Of a DNA stretch of 64,000 nucleotides, positions 1 to 51,775 are shown in pieces. The notes below the pieces were generated by a model. It was not told the origin of the DNA, did no database searches, and was given only the letters and a program-made list of their open reading frames with translations. The position numbers and the translations under genes were made by a program. The stretch is from assembly GCA_034509495.1 (NCBI GenBank), contig CM067503.1, positions 21,699,161 through 21,763,160 of the forward strand, written 5' to 3'. The first letter of the stretch is position 1, and each line of letters starts with the position of its first letter. This DNA is from Acestrorhynchus altus (taxonomy: Eukaryota; Chordata; Actinopteri; Characiformes; Acestrorhynchidae).

Positions 1-180
1 GGGTCAGAAATGGGCTGGTGTGGCTGCAGGTTTTCATTCTAAACAACCAGAAGCAACACCTGGTTCCACTCACTTAATCATTCGGCCAATCTTCAAACAG
101 CCGATTACATGAGCTTTTGTTTGGCTGGAAGGAAGACCTGCAGCCACACCGTCCCATTTCTGACTCGGTTTGACACCCGT
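1..180. mobile_element. Short inverted-repeat element (MITE)
   Basis: TCAGAAATGGG...TGTGGCTGCAGG near the start is mirrored by CCTGCAGCCACACC...CCCATTTCTGA at 140-165. The same family recurs at 50906-51092. Confidence 0.7.
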
Positions 181-1100
181 GATCTAGAGGGAGACATTAA
201 TTGCCTAAAGCTAAACCGAGCAAATGAGTTTTTCAGCTTAGACCTGAAGGCTCTTCCCACTGCTTGAAGCCTTCTGAATTCTGGGAACTATGAAGTAGGC
301 AGCACTTTAAGCTGAATAATTGTGGTGTGTAACAGGAGAAAAGATGAACCACCCTGAAAACAACATTTCACAAATACATTTCACATATGTTCACTGCAGA
401 AGTTTAATTATATGCATTAGGTGAGATTGATGTATTAGTGGTGAATGGGGGTGATGGTGTGAATTAAGTGAAATGAGCTATAAAAATAGTGAACTGCTTC
501 ATGTCTAGGGCCAAACGTGTAAGGAATCGAAGTGCTACAAAGAGTTCCTTGAGCATTTTTAAAAGTACAGCTCCGGCATTTCTTGGACATGGATCACTGT
601 ACACATATTTTAGATGATTCATCAAACCTCACCTCCATGGTGGACCATCTGCATATTACATATCCTACAAGAGTATATTAATTTAAATGGGTTCACACTG
701 CTTTACACTTGGAAAGCAGTACAGTTTATGTTCTAAAGTGAGGTGACGTGGATGGGTAGGACAAGTCCAGGCAGCCCACAGCACATTCTCACTTTAACAA
801 ATTGTATTTTTCCCCCCATTTTGGCCTGAATGGCAAAAATACTGCAGCCTGTTACTGAAGCTTTTAAAATTGCTTTATCCATCTGTTAGCAGCTGTGAAG
901 GCACCGGTTGTCTGAGGTCACACACACCCTACAGTGTGTGCTGGTCATTAAACCTAGCCAGCAAGCAGCCATTCTGGCTTCAAGCACACATGCACAGGCG
1001 CACATAGACAAGTGTCAAAAGTTATTAAGGCCTAACTTTGGTTTTGGGGTCAACATGCCTGTCTGTATGCGTTAACTTTTGTAAATTAAGATGGATCAAG

Positions 1101-1123
1101 TGTGTGTGTGTGTGTGTGTGTGT
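1101..1123 (+). repeat. (TG)n microsatellite
   Basis: About 11 TG units, 38 bp upstream of the exon at 1161. Confidence 0.95.
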
Positions 1124-1160
1124 TTTAGTTATTGAGATGTTTCTGTTTGGCCCCAAACAG

Positions 1161-16624
<15,464 letters not shown>

Positions 16625-17880
16625 AATGTCTCTCACTGGACCAAAATGAAAGATCTTTTGTTTTTTTTCTGCCGTCCAACTGCTTTAAGATTCTAATCTA
16701 ACCTCTCTCCCCACGAAAAGGGGCACTAGGCAAGACCAGTTGCCCGAACATGTACGATGGGACTTGATTAATGAGATGGAGGAGAACGTGCTGAAGGTAC
16801 TGGTAGCGTCCCACCACCTAGCCAGGGTCTACACTGGACAAAAGGACCAGGGCTTGTACAATAGACTTGGAAATCATCTACAGGATCATACTGTTGATTA
16901 TAACAACTATTCTCGAATACTCGGCCTCTGGGAACCTTCGTTCGAATATATTTCAAAACGATGTTTCTCGCTATGTCTTGACATTATCTTAAAGCTGTCT
17001 GAAGAATGAGGAAAGGTTTCAACAACAAGCAAACGAGTAATTAGTGAAAACAATGAGTAATGAGTATTACTCATTCCTATTCTAATGGCCCACTTTGTTT
17101 TTGTTTTCTCTTTTGCACCGCTAATGGCTAACATTAGCATGAATAGATCCTTGGATTAAACTAGTTGTACAGAAAAGAAGCAGCTTTGTAATATAATCTC
17201 ATAACACTAGGTTTTATTTCAGATTTTTTTGTTTGTTTGTTTCTCTGAATTTGCTGCACTCGTTTTCCTTTTCAAATGCACTGGAGATTTTTACTTTTTT
17301 GTGATAATTTATTTAACTATGCCATCTCTCCCAGATTGTCTGAGATTTCTAATTGATATCAACTATATATATACGCTATATATAGTTAAATTATTCCATT
17401 TTATATGTATTGATGCTTTTTTAAGTAAACATATGAAGAAGGCGACAACTGGGATCCTTGATAACTGGAACTTGGGGTGGGGGAAGAAAAGAGGAGGAAA
17501 AAAAAACAAAAAAAAACCTGCAACTTAAATGTGAGCTGCATCTGAATCACTGGTCTATATATCCCTCTGAAGTAAACTTCACTGTATGTGTACAAATTTA
17601 AAAAGCTAATATATTTAAACCTTCTCTTTGGTTTGGGGATGGGCTGTATTGTATAGAGCATAATGCATAATATTAGTTTAAAAAAAAAAAAGAAAAAAAA
17701 AGGTTGGCGTATGGTTCCGAAGCATTCCTGGTTATGGTAAAGAAGTGTATAATGGTACAGCACTGTAAAGTTTTCTATGTGGAATAAATGATCTGTACAA
17801 CTCTGTACAATACTGGTTATCATCCCACACATCCTAACCAGGTCATAGGTCAATAAAGTTTTTGAACTTGGTTTACTGGT
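16625..17880 (+). other. arfgef1: arfgef1 3'UTR
   Basis: AT-rich untranslated region from the TAA at 16622 to the poly(A) signals near 17.8 kb. It holds a perfect 11-bp hairpin at 17361-17387, two A-rich runs (17498-17516, 17679-17701) and no credible ORF. The end is inferred from the AATAAA positions. Confidence 0.75.
17852..17857 (+). promoter_or_regulatory. arfgef1: arfgef1 poly(A) signal AATAAA
   Basis: Canonical AATAAA followed by a TTTTTG-rich downstream stretch. A second AATAAA at 17783-17788 could be an alternative proximal signal. Confidence 0.65.
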
Positions 17881-17939
17881 GGCTAAATGTGAGTAATGCA
17901 ACCGGAAATAAGAAACACACACCACTCTTAGCTATGAAA

Positions 17940-18754
17940 AATAAAAATCCAATTTATTCATTTGTCTGGAACTTTCACAATAAATAAGCTTTTCTTAATT
18001 ATAATCCTATTATACATTCAGTACACACATTCTGACAAAAAGGCAAGTTATATGAACAGATTTGGCTATCTATGAGTAGCAGCGCACGCACACGCGCACA
18101 CACACCAGGGTGCAGCAGATGGGACCTGTGCCTAGTAATTCCTCCCAGGCTCTGTGGGCTGACAGGAGGGCAAGACGTATACTGGCCAGTGCTGCTTTGC
18201 TCTTCTGTAGATGCATCGGTTTTTTATGGCTTCAGACTAGGTCGCAAATGACCTTTTGTAGATCGTGCAACTGCCGCACTGCATTACAATTCAGTCTACA
18301 TAAAAGCACAGCGTTTCATTTTCACTGTCTGAGTAATTCCGATAAGGGGAAAGGATAAAACATCCAAACTGACCTCAAAATCATGTCCTGTGTTTCCAAA
18401 GCAGCTGTTCCAAGTTAAGACAAGCTTCACAGAAGGTTAACCAAAACATCTGATTGAACCTGAGGAGCAACTAGCACACCATCACCTCTGATATATGGTT
18501 TGTGGCATTTTAAACCAGAAACGCAAGGTCATGTGGTGACACGCATGTTGTAGCAGTCAGATGAAAAGAAGGTCAAGTTTTGTCAAAATACAAAATGTGT
18601 GCTACAATTGTTCCATCTGTGACGTTTGTCTATCTTATCAAAACAATGCACTTGTGGGCGGAATATTGGACCAATACATAAGAACAGACCTCTTTGGCTT
18701 CTGATTAAGGGGGAGGAGCTTTCAGGATGAAAGTGCACTCGTGTTACCCTGAGT
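17940..18754 (-). other. cspp1: cspp1 3'UTR (probable)
   Basis: Stretch between the cspp1 stop codon (18755-18757) and the minus-strand AATAAA. It contains a short CA-rich run near 18.09 kb and no recognisable ORF or repeat family. The extent is an inference. Confidence 0.55.
17953..17958 (-). promoter_or_regulatory. cspp1: cspp1 poly(A) signal (AATAAA on minus strand)
   Basis: TTTATT on the plus strand reads AATAAA on the minus strand, about 800 bp after the cspp1 stop. This would place the cspp1 3' end roughly 60-80 bp from the arfgef1 3' end. Confidence 0.5.
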
Positions 18755-44896
<26,142 letters not shown>

Positions 44897-45350
44897 ACTT
44901 CAGTCCACACTAGTATCGGCGCGTCCACCAATCAGAGAAGAGTTTCGGAGATCAGCACGGACACGGACCCCAAACACTTTATGGAGGGTCGGGGACGAGA
45001 GGGGCTGCGTCCTAAAGAGCACACTGCTCATACTACACGGAGTGCACTCGGTGTGCCACAGTGCGAGTTTGCTTGCTGCTGTACAGCCGTTATGATGAAC
45101 GGTAACGGTGAAAGGCCGCAGCGATTACCCGAGTCCTCTGGCGTCGAAAGCTGAAGGTATCCAGGCAACCGCAACATAGCAACACACCGCGTCCATAAAG
45201 CGACCCGCTGAAGTTCCGCTTAACTAACTCCGCCCGCAGCAGCCCGAAGCGTCAGCAGGCCAGAAGATTTCGTACCAAACTCCGCACGCGCGCCACAGCC
45301 GCGTCACGATCGCGTCTGTTCATCTGGGCGCCTGATCGAAGTGTGTAAAC

Positions 45351-46383
45351 TAGAGGTGGGCGGATCGATCCAAATATCGATAGTATTGATACCAACGCTG
45401 GAACTGATATTAATACTCGTGTAAAAAGATAGACACCAAGCTTTCTTTCTCTCCCGCACTCACTTACTGCTGCGCACGCGCGTTCAGCAGAGTCTGCTCT
45501 CTGTGTAATGCCGCGCTACTCTGTGTCATAGCACGGTACAGCGCGCACCGCCCCTCCAACGCTCGCCTTTTATTGTTTCACTTCACGTGGCTCAGCGGCG
45601 CCAGCCAATCAGCCATGTAACTAGGCCCGCCCACTCAGCCTGGCCCGCCAATCAGCGGTCTCCTCGAGTCGACACGTCACAGTACAGAGAGACGCCGTTC
45701 GGAGCGCTGATCTGTCTGAAAGGAAGAGAGGCGCCGTTAGGTTTTATTTTATCGCAGAAAATGAAACGACAGCAGCTGTATAGTTTCCAACAGTTGTGTT
45801 ATGTTAATTTCGTTGTATTGTGGTTTCTCAGCACTCTTCCTCAGGAGATTGTTTGAAGGAAAAACAAAGTATAAGGATTTTTTTCTTAAATAAACAGTAA
45901 AAATATCACTCAACACAACTTAGAATAGAATAGAATCAATAACGTTCTATTCTAAGTTGTGTTGAGTGATATTTTTTACTCTTTATTTAAGAAGAAAATT
46001 CCTTATATTTTATTGTTTTTCCTAAGAACAATTCAATTAAAAAAAACAAAGAACAAAAGAACTAGAAAAGATGTGTAGAGAGGGAGAATTTTTATTTTAT
46101 TTTTGTATTGTGGTTTCTTCTTTTCTACCTAAAAAAATATTTATTTTCCTAATGTTAAGACAAACTTTGTTTTGTTATTGTTGCATTGTTTCTAAACAAA
46201 AATGTTGATTGTGATAATAAAGTATTTTGTCTGGAGACAATGTTTGGCAAAATTTTATCCTAGGTCTTTTGGATCCTTTGGATATAAAATATGAAAATGT
46301 ATCAGTATTGATATCAGCGACACTGGCCCTGCATTTACTTGCTATCGGATCGATACCAAAATTCCGGGTATCGCCCACCTCTA
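45351..46383. mobile_element. hAT-type DNA transposon (non-autonomous) with 8-bp TSD
   Basis: Ends are TAGAGGTGGGC on the left and GCCCACCTCTA on the right, flanked by identical GTGTAAAC at 45343-45350 and 46384-46391. An 8-bp duplication is the hAT hallmark. Sub-terminal parts carry TATCGAT/ATCGATA-rich repeats. Inside are a GC-rich segment with CCAATCAG boxes (about 45440-45720) and a roughly 140-bp palindrome (about 45868-46011). No transposase ORF is visible, so it is a deletion derivative. Confidence 0.85.
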
Positions 46384-46391
46384 GTGTAAAC

Positions 46392-48190
46392 AGCAGCATG
46401 AGCATCGCCGCCATCAACGCAGCTTTGTTCGCTGACGCTTGGCGGCCTTTTCAAAATAAAAGCCCTGTGGATAGTTGCAGTAGTCCTCGCAAGGGTTGGC
46501 TTCGCGACCATTACTTAATGTCAACATTAATCGACCTAATTTAGCATTTTGCGAAGTCATTTCGTTAAAGTGCATGAGTACTTTGTTGGGGGACTTTGAT
46601 TTTGAAACAATTCAGTTATACAGTTATACAGTCAGTACTCAAACTCAGTCACTGAACACTAATACAAAATTCAACTGTCAACCAGCTTTCTCTCATTTTC
46701 AGTGTCAATCCTCAATAAAAAAAATAACGGAAAATATAGAATATTCTTTTCTCCCTGTTCTCAGTTTATAAATCTATTCTCTTACTTAAATAAATTGTTC
46801 TCTTGGTTTATCTTTCTATTCTCTTAAATTGTTCTCCCAGTTTTTCAATCTATTCCCTTAATTAAAAAAATGTTCTAACAGTTTAACAACCCTTAATTTA
46901 ATTAACTGTTCATTTAGTTTAAAATAAGGAAACAATTTATTAAATTGAGAGAATGGATTATGTCTCCAAATATTTTTCCAGCTTTGTAGTTTAAATGCTC
47001 ATACAGTAGATTTTTGGGAAATATTGGGAAACAGGTGTAGTTTGTTTTTTTATTAGTGCAGTAAGGAGATCAAATCTGTAAAAGTGCATACCTTATATGT
47101 ATGAACATATTCACTATATAAATAGCTGAACTTAAAACTGAGGTTTTCTGGTAGAATTCTGAAACCCTAGGACCACAGTGCAGTTTTTGGTCAGTTCAGC
47201 ATGCATAAGGGAAGATTGGTCATGTTGTACCTAGCTGGCGTGCAAGCTTTGGGAACATTGAATCTGTAATCCAACTCGAATGGCATTCAACAGGTTTTGA
47301 ATATAACCAGTAGATGGCACAGTTATTCACAGAAAAGAGAAGAGTGAATCTGGTGTTCAACTACAAGATCAGGATATGTGGGCTGTGTCTGAAATGCTGC
47401 TTACTTATACAGAATGCTTTTAGGCAAGACGGCACCTATTCATGTCTGAATTGAATCTTATTAATTTATCCTTCTGTGTTATTCAGTGAAATGCTCATGT
47501 CTACTGAGAACACAACTGAATGCTCATTTTTAAGAGTGAGCTGGTGATACTTGGACAACATCTGGACGTGTTGTTACTTTTGTGATTAGATTACAGACTT
47601 TTGTCATTAAACTGCCTTTTGAGATGCCTTGGGCAGCAAGACATGAGGTCAGCTCCTTATTTCCAGTTTCAGACACCGTTTTACAATCAGTTTTACTGTC
47701 TTGTTTTATCAATTAATCCTTTATTTCACTTTTTATCACTAAACAATAAGTAGTTTCTCAAAGAGGTGGGTCCCCCATGGGTCCTTCGTGAGAGTCTTGG
47801 CTCAAATCAAGACTTCTTCCAGCTTTTCAAGGAGATTTTTTCTCACTGTCTCCTTTATCTTGCTCATTATGTTTTGTGTGTTGATCTTTTTTCTTGCTGG
47901 ATTTCTGTAAAGCAGTTGTGTTAATCAGTATAACAAACAAATACATTTTATTTTATTTTAATGATTCATCTGAGGTTTGATTTAGACATAATTAATTTAT
48001 CAACAGACATTGGATAAAAATAATAAACAAACTGCATTGTTTGTGAAATTAGTTTGGGTTTATTTGCAAATGTGAACTACAAAGTAAAATCTTTAGATTT
48101 TTACGTTTATTGAAAATTGACATGATGCTAAAGTTTAACCTCCCACTAAAATATTGCAAAAACATTTTATTCTTATTAATTCAATAGTTG
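46392..48190. other. AT-rich intergenic DNA
   Basis: Between the hAT element and the minisatellite upstream of relch. Only short ORFs unlike genes; no RNA gene or known repeat was recognised. Confidence 0.5.
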
Positions 48191-48955
48191 CATATTACTA
48201 CATACATTTTAGATGTTAGTTTATATGTAAATGTATAAGTTTTATAATAACTATAAAATATAAATTTTATATATAAATGTAAGTAATTTAAGTAAAAGTT
48301 ATATTATAATGCTACAAGTGATATAACTATAGCAATGTTTTAACAGAATGTTAACTATAAAACTTACATTGTAACTATAAAATTGATGTTTTGACTCCAC
48401 AAATATTATTTTAACTCTAAAATTGATATTTTAACTCTAAAATTGATATTTTACCTATAGAATTAATATTTTAACTCAAAACGTATATTTTAGCTATAAA
48501 TTTTATATTTTAAATATAACAGTGATATTTATTTTTACTCTAAAATTAATATTTTCACTATAACAGTGTTATTTATTTCAACTCTAAAATTGGTATTTTA
48601 ACTCTACAATTGATATTTTAACTCTAAATTTGATATTTTAACTGTAAAATTAAAATTTTAACTATAACAGTTATTTATTTAACTCTAAAATTGATATTTT
48701 AACTATAGCAGTGTTATTTGTTTAAACTCTAAGATTGATATTTTAATTCTGAAATTGATATTGTAACTATAAGTGTTATTTATTTTAGCTCTAAAATTAA
48801 TATTTTAACTCTGAAATTGATATTGTAACTATGACAGTGTTATTTATTTTAACACTAACATGGATATTTTCACTATAACAGTGTTATTTATTTAACTGTA
48901 AAATTGATATTTTAACTCTAAAATTGATATTGTAACTCTTAAATTGATATCTCAT
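48190..48955. repeat. AT-rich minisatellite upstream of relch
   Basis: Dozens of degenerate copies of a unit near 20 bp (ATATTTTAACTCTAAAATTG), interspersed with a second unit containing CTATAACAGTGTTATTTATT. Clearest from 48360 on. Ends about 130 bp before the GC-rich relch leader. Confidence 0.85.
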
Positions 48956-49049
48956 ACCCCATATGGATACACACGCTCCTGTGTTCTCTTGTTTATACCG
49001 CTCAACTGAAACAGTTTCTGTAATAGGACACTACATGGTTTTTTTTTTT

Positions 49050-49287
49050 CTAGGTAGTGCGTAGGGAGGAAGTGGGCTAGTGAAACATTGGGAGCGCAGC
49101 CTGGGTTTAGGTCACGTCCGGTGCAGACAGACGCCCCAGCGCGGAGCTGCTGCTGCTGTTGCTGCTGCTGAGGAGGAGATGACATTCGGCCCGGCGGAGT
49201 AACTGAGCTTGAGCGCCGTTCATTACAGCCGCTCTTTCAACACCTGCGGCTGAATCTCCGTCGCGGATCGAAGACACAACCCTCACA
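49050..49287 (+). promoter_or_regulatory. relch: relch promoter and 5'UTR with CTG repeat and uORF
   Basis: Abrupt switch from AT-rich to GC-rich DNA. The leader holds an interrupted CTG run (49147-49170) and a short upstream ORF, ATG at 49179 to TAA at 49202 (7 codons). The main ATG at 49288 has A at -3 and G at +4. Confidence 0.6.
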
Positions 49288-49732
49288 ATGGCGTCGGGCA
49301 GCGTGAACCCGTTCAACGTCAGCGACTCGGAGGAGGAAGCGGAGCCGCGGAGGAGCGACGAGCGCAGCCCCGGAGATGACGCTCCGCCAGGCCGGAGCCC
49401 GGGCCCCTTCTCCCCGCAGGCGGACCAGGAGCCGGTGCTCCCGCTCCCCGGCAGCCGCATCAGCCCCGGCGCGGACAGTCTCCCCGCAGTCAGCGGCGTG
49501 GGACCGGCGGGCAGCGGCGCCGAGGCCAAGGTGTCGGTGGACGCCATCGCCGCTCAGCTGCTTCGGGACCAATACATCCTCACCGCCCTGGAGCTGCACA
49601 CAGAGCTACTGGAGGCCGGCCGGGAGCTCCCCCGCCTGAGGGATTACTTCTCCAACCCCGGCAACTTCGAGAGGCAGAGCGGGACTCCGCCCGCAGGGAA
49701 AGAGCCCGGACTCGGTCCCGGAGGAGCCCTGA
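49288..49732 (+). CDS. relch: relch (KIAA1468) first coding exon
   Basis: RELCH is a RAB11 effector with LisH, coiled-coil and HEAT repeats that works with OSBP in cholesterol transfer from recycling endosomes to the trans-Golgi (family knowledge). Only exon 1 (148 codons plus one base) is in the window. Residues 1-10 read MASGSVNPFN, followed by an acidic SDSEEEAEP, a Pro/Gly/Ser-rich linker, and from about 83 the LisH region SVDAIAAQLLRDQYILTALE then GRELPRLRDYFSNPGNFERQ, nearly identical to human. Donor CTGA/GTGAGT at 49733, phase 1. The frame reads on past the donor for about 30 codons by chance. Exon 2 (human ISTLDSLDFARYSDDGN region) was not found before 64000. Confidence 0.95.
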
Positions 49733-49785
49733 GTGAGTGCAAGCGCAGCGGCAGTGGCAATGGGGAGAGTGGGACAGGCACAGGT

Positions 49786-49928
49786 GGACGATCCGGATCC
49801 AGAAGAGTCCGTTCCACGGTTTAGTTCCGACTGACGGAGCGGCTCTGCTGCGACTCACACATACAGCCGCAGCGGCCGCTCGGTCTGAACTTAAACCTGG
49901 AGTGTCTACTCTCTGGAGCTGGATTCTC
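49786..49928 (+). repeat. GC-rich dispersed repeat, copy 2
   Basis: About 140 bp just inside relch intron 1, similar to 44656-44785. Includes TCCGTTCCACGGTTTAG and GGAGCTGGATTCTCC. Confidence 0.7.
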
Positions 49929-49944
49929 CTCTAATGGGAAAAAT

Positions 49945-50029
49945 CAACAGCCCAACACACACACACAGCAATAAGAGCTGAACCTCAGGATCAACACACA
50001 CACAGCAATAAGACATGAACTCCAGGATC

Positions 50030-50076
<47 letters not shown>

Positions 50077-50215
50077 CAATAAGAGCTGAACCTCAGAATC
50101 AACACACACACACAGCAATTTGAGCTGAACCTCAGAATCAACACACACACACAGCAATAAGATTTGAACCCCAGAATCAACACACACACAGCATTAAGAG
50201 CTGAACCCCAATATT
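49945..50215 (+). repeat. Minisatellite with embedded CA tract
   Basis: About six copies of a 40-45 bp unit CAACACACACACAGCAATAA + GAGCTGAACCTCAGAAT, one expanded to a (CA)n run at 50030-50073. Confidence 0.9.
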
Positions 50216-50905
50216 AATAACCAACAGTACTTATAACTGGTTCAGCAGCTTTACTTGTTGAAGTATCTGACACATGAATGGTGGATCTGTCTTGACCTGC
50301 TCCAGAGGAAAAGTACTGCAGGTTGAGGGGTGTATCGATACACGTCAGTTCAGGTTCAATATGATTTCAAGATCAATCAAAGTTATTGAAAAGGAGAAAA
50401 ATATATAAATACTAAAATATAAAGCTTAATTAGGCCTTGAATCCTGGATTTTGGGAGCTCTGGTGGGTGAGACGCCAGGTAGCTGATTGGTTGAATCAGC
50501 AGTTAATCACCATTGATCACAAAATCAGAACCTGGATCTAAGGGTCTAAGAGTGTATTAGGTGTCAGCCCTGTTTGGATGGAATTTCTTGTACTTAACTC
50601 ATGGGGTTATTTGCTGTTTCACAGGACCTTTAACATTCTTCACTCTTCCTGTGAGAAAAATTACAGGCAGATCTGTCTGGTTTTTTTTTCATTGAAGAAC
50701 TGTCCATATGCATATCTCAGATTCTCCAGGCAGATGTCTCCTCCTATCGGGAAAGAATTGTGGCCTCTGCATCACCGTTTTCAGGGCCAGGTGCACATCT
50801 CCATCAGAGACCCTCTGCTAGAAACTAAAAGCACTGTCTGAATCCCAAACTGAAAATCAAATGAAATTGAACTGAAATAAGACCCTTTTTTCAAACATTT
50901 AAACC

Positions 50906-51092
50906 AGGGGTTTCCACTCTTATCCACAAAGGGCCGGTGTGGCTGCAGGCTATCATTCCAAACAAGCTGAAGCTCACCTGATTCTACTTGTTCATTCAGT
51001 TGGTCTCAGTCTTAAGTTAAGCTTTGTTGGATCGAAAACCTGCAGCCACAATGGCCCATTACTGATCAGATTGGATGTCCCAGATTTAATCA
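50906..51092. mobile_element. MITE, same family as 1-180
   Basis: GGCCGGTGTGGCTGCAGGC mirrored by CCTGCAGCCACAATGGCC; TIR tips GGGGTTTCCA / TGGATGTCCC. Confidence 0.75.
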
Positions 51093-51489
51093 CGTGATGA
51101 ACACATTTGGGTACTAAAAAAAAAATAAATAAAAACTTGATGTGACTTTATTGTCACCTGCATGTGAGGGTTTTATCTCTGATGAGGTGTGTGTTTATTT
51201 CTGGCATCCCCATGATAAACGAATTCACTCTGAATAGGGATGAAGTGTCTACATTTTAAGGAACAAGTGAACAAGTTGAATTTGTATACTTGGTCACATT
51301 GGTTGTCATAGTTACAGCATGTGTGAAATAATATTTTTATAACCGATACCATATGCATCATACAAATGAGCGCCTCTGTTCAAATCACATGTTTAGTTGA
51401 TTTTTCTGCACTCTTTTATTAATTCAGCAAATAAAATGTGGTCTAAAATGTGCAAAGACTCAAACTTATTGTGCAAAATAAAAGATGAT

Positions 51490-51775
51490 CTCATTAGGAG
51501 TGGGCAATATGACAATATTTTATCGAAAGTCAATTTTATCATGACACAAAATTGATATTGTGGACATTTTCGGTGCTTAAAAAACATTGAACAACTTCAT
51601 TACAGAAAGTGTAATTAGCCCTGTTTAATTACATAAAGTGCAGTACTTTAGAATAAAATCACTCAATATGAGCAGCAGCTTAATATGCTTTTAGTTGAAT
51701 TACTGCAGATTTAGTCTGCATGTCAAAATATAGTAATAAATTGTATATTGTGGTGATATTTCTACCATATCACCC
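51490..51775. mobile_element. hAT-like non-autonomous element (old)
   Basis: Left TAGGAGTGGGCAATATGACA and right CCATATCACCCACCTCTA resemble the 45351-46383 termini. No target-site duplication could be recognised. Confidence 0.6.

Noticed and set aside
49107..49599. Two long minus-strand ORFs over relch exon 1
   Set aside because: GC-rich antisense shadows; the plus-strand frame matches RELCH and has a splice donor.
49733..49824. Continuation of the relch exon 1 frame to a stop
   Set aside because: Follows a GTGAGT donor and enters a dispersed repeat, so it is intronic.
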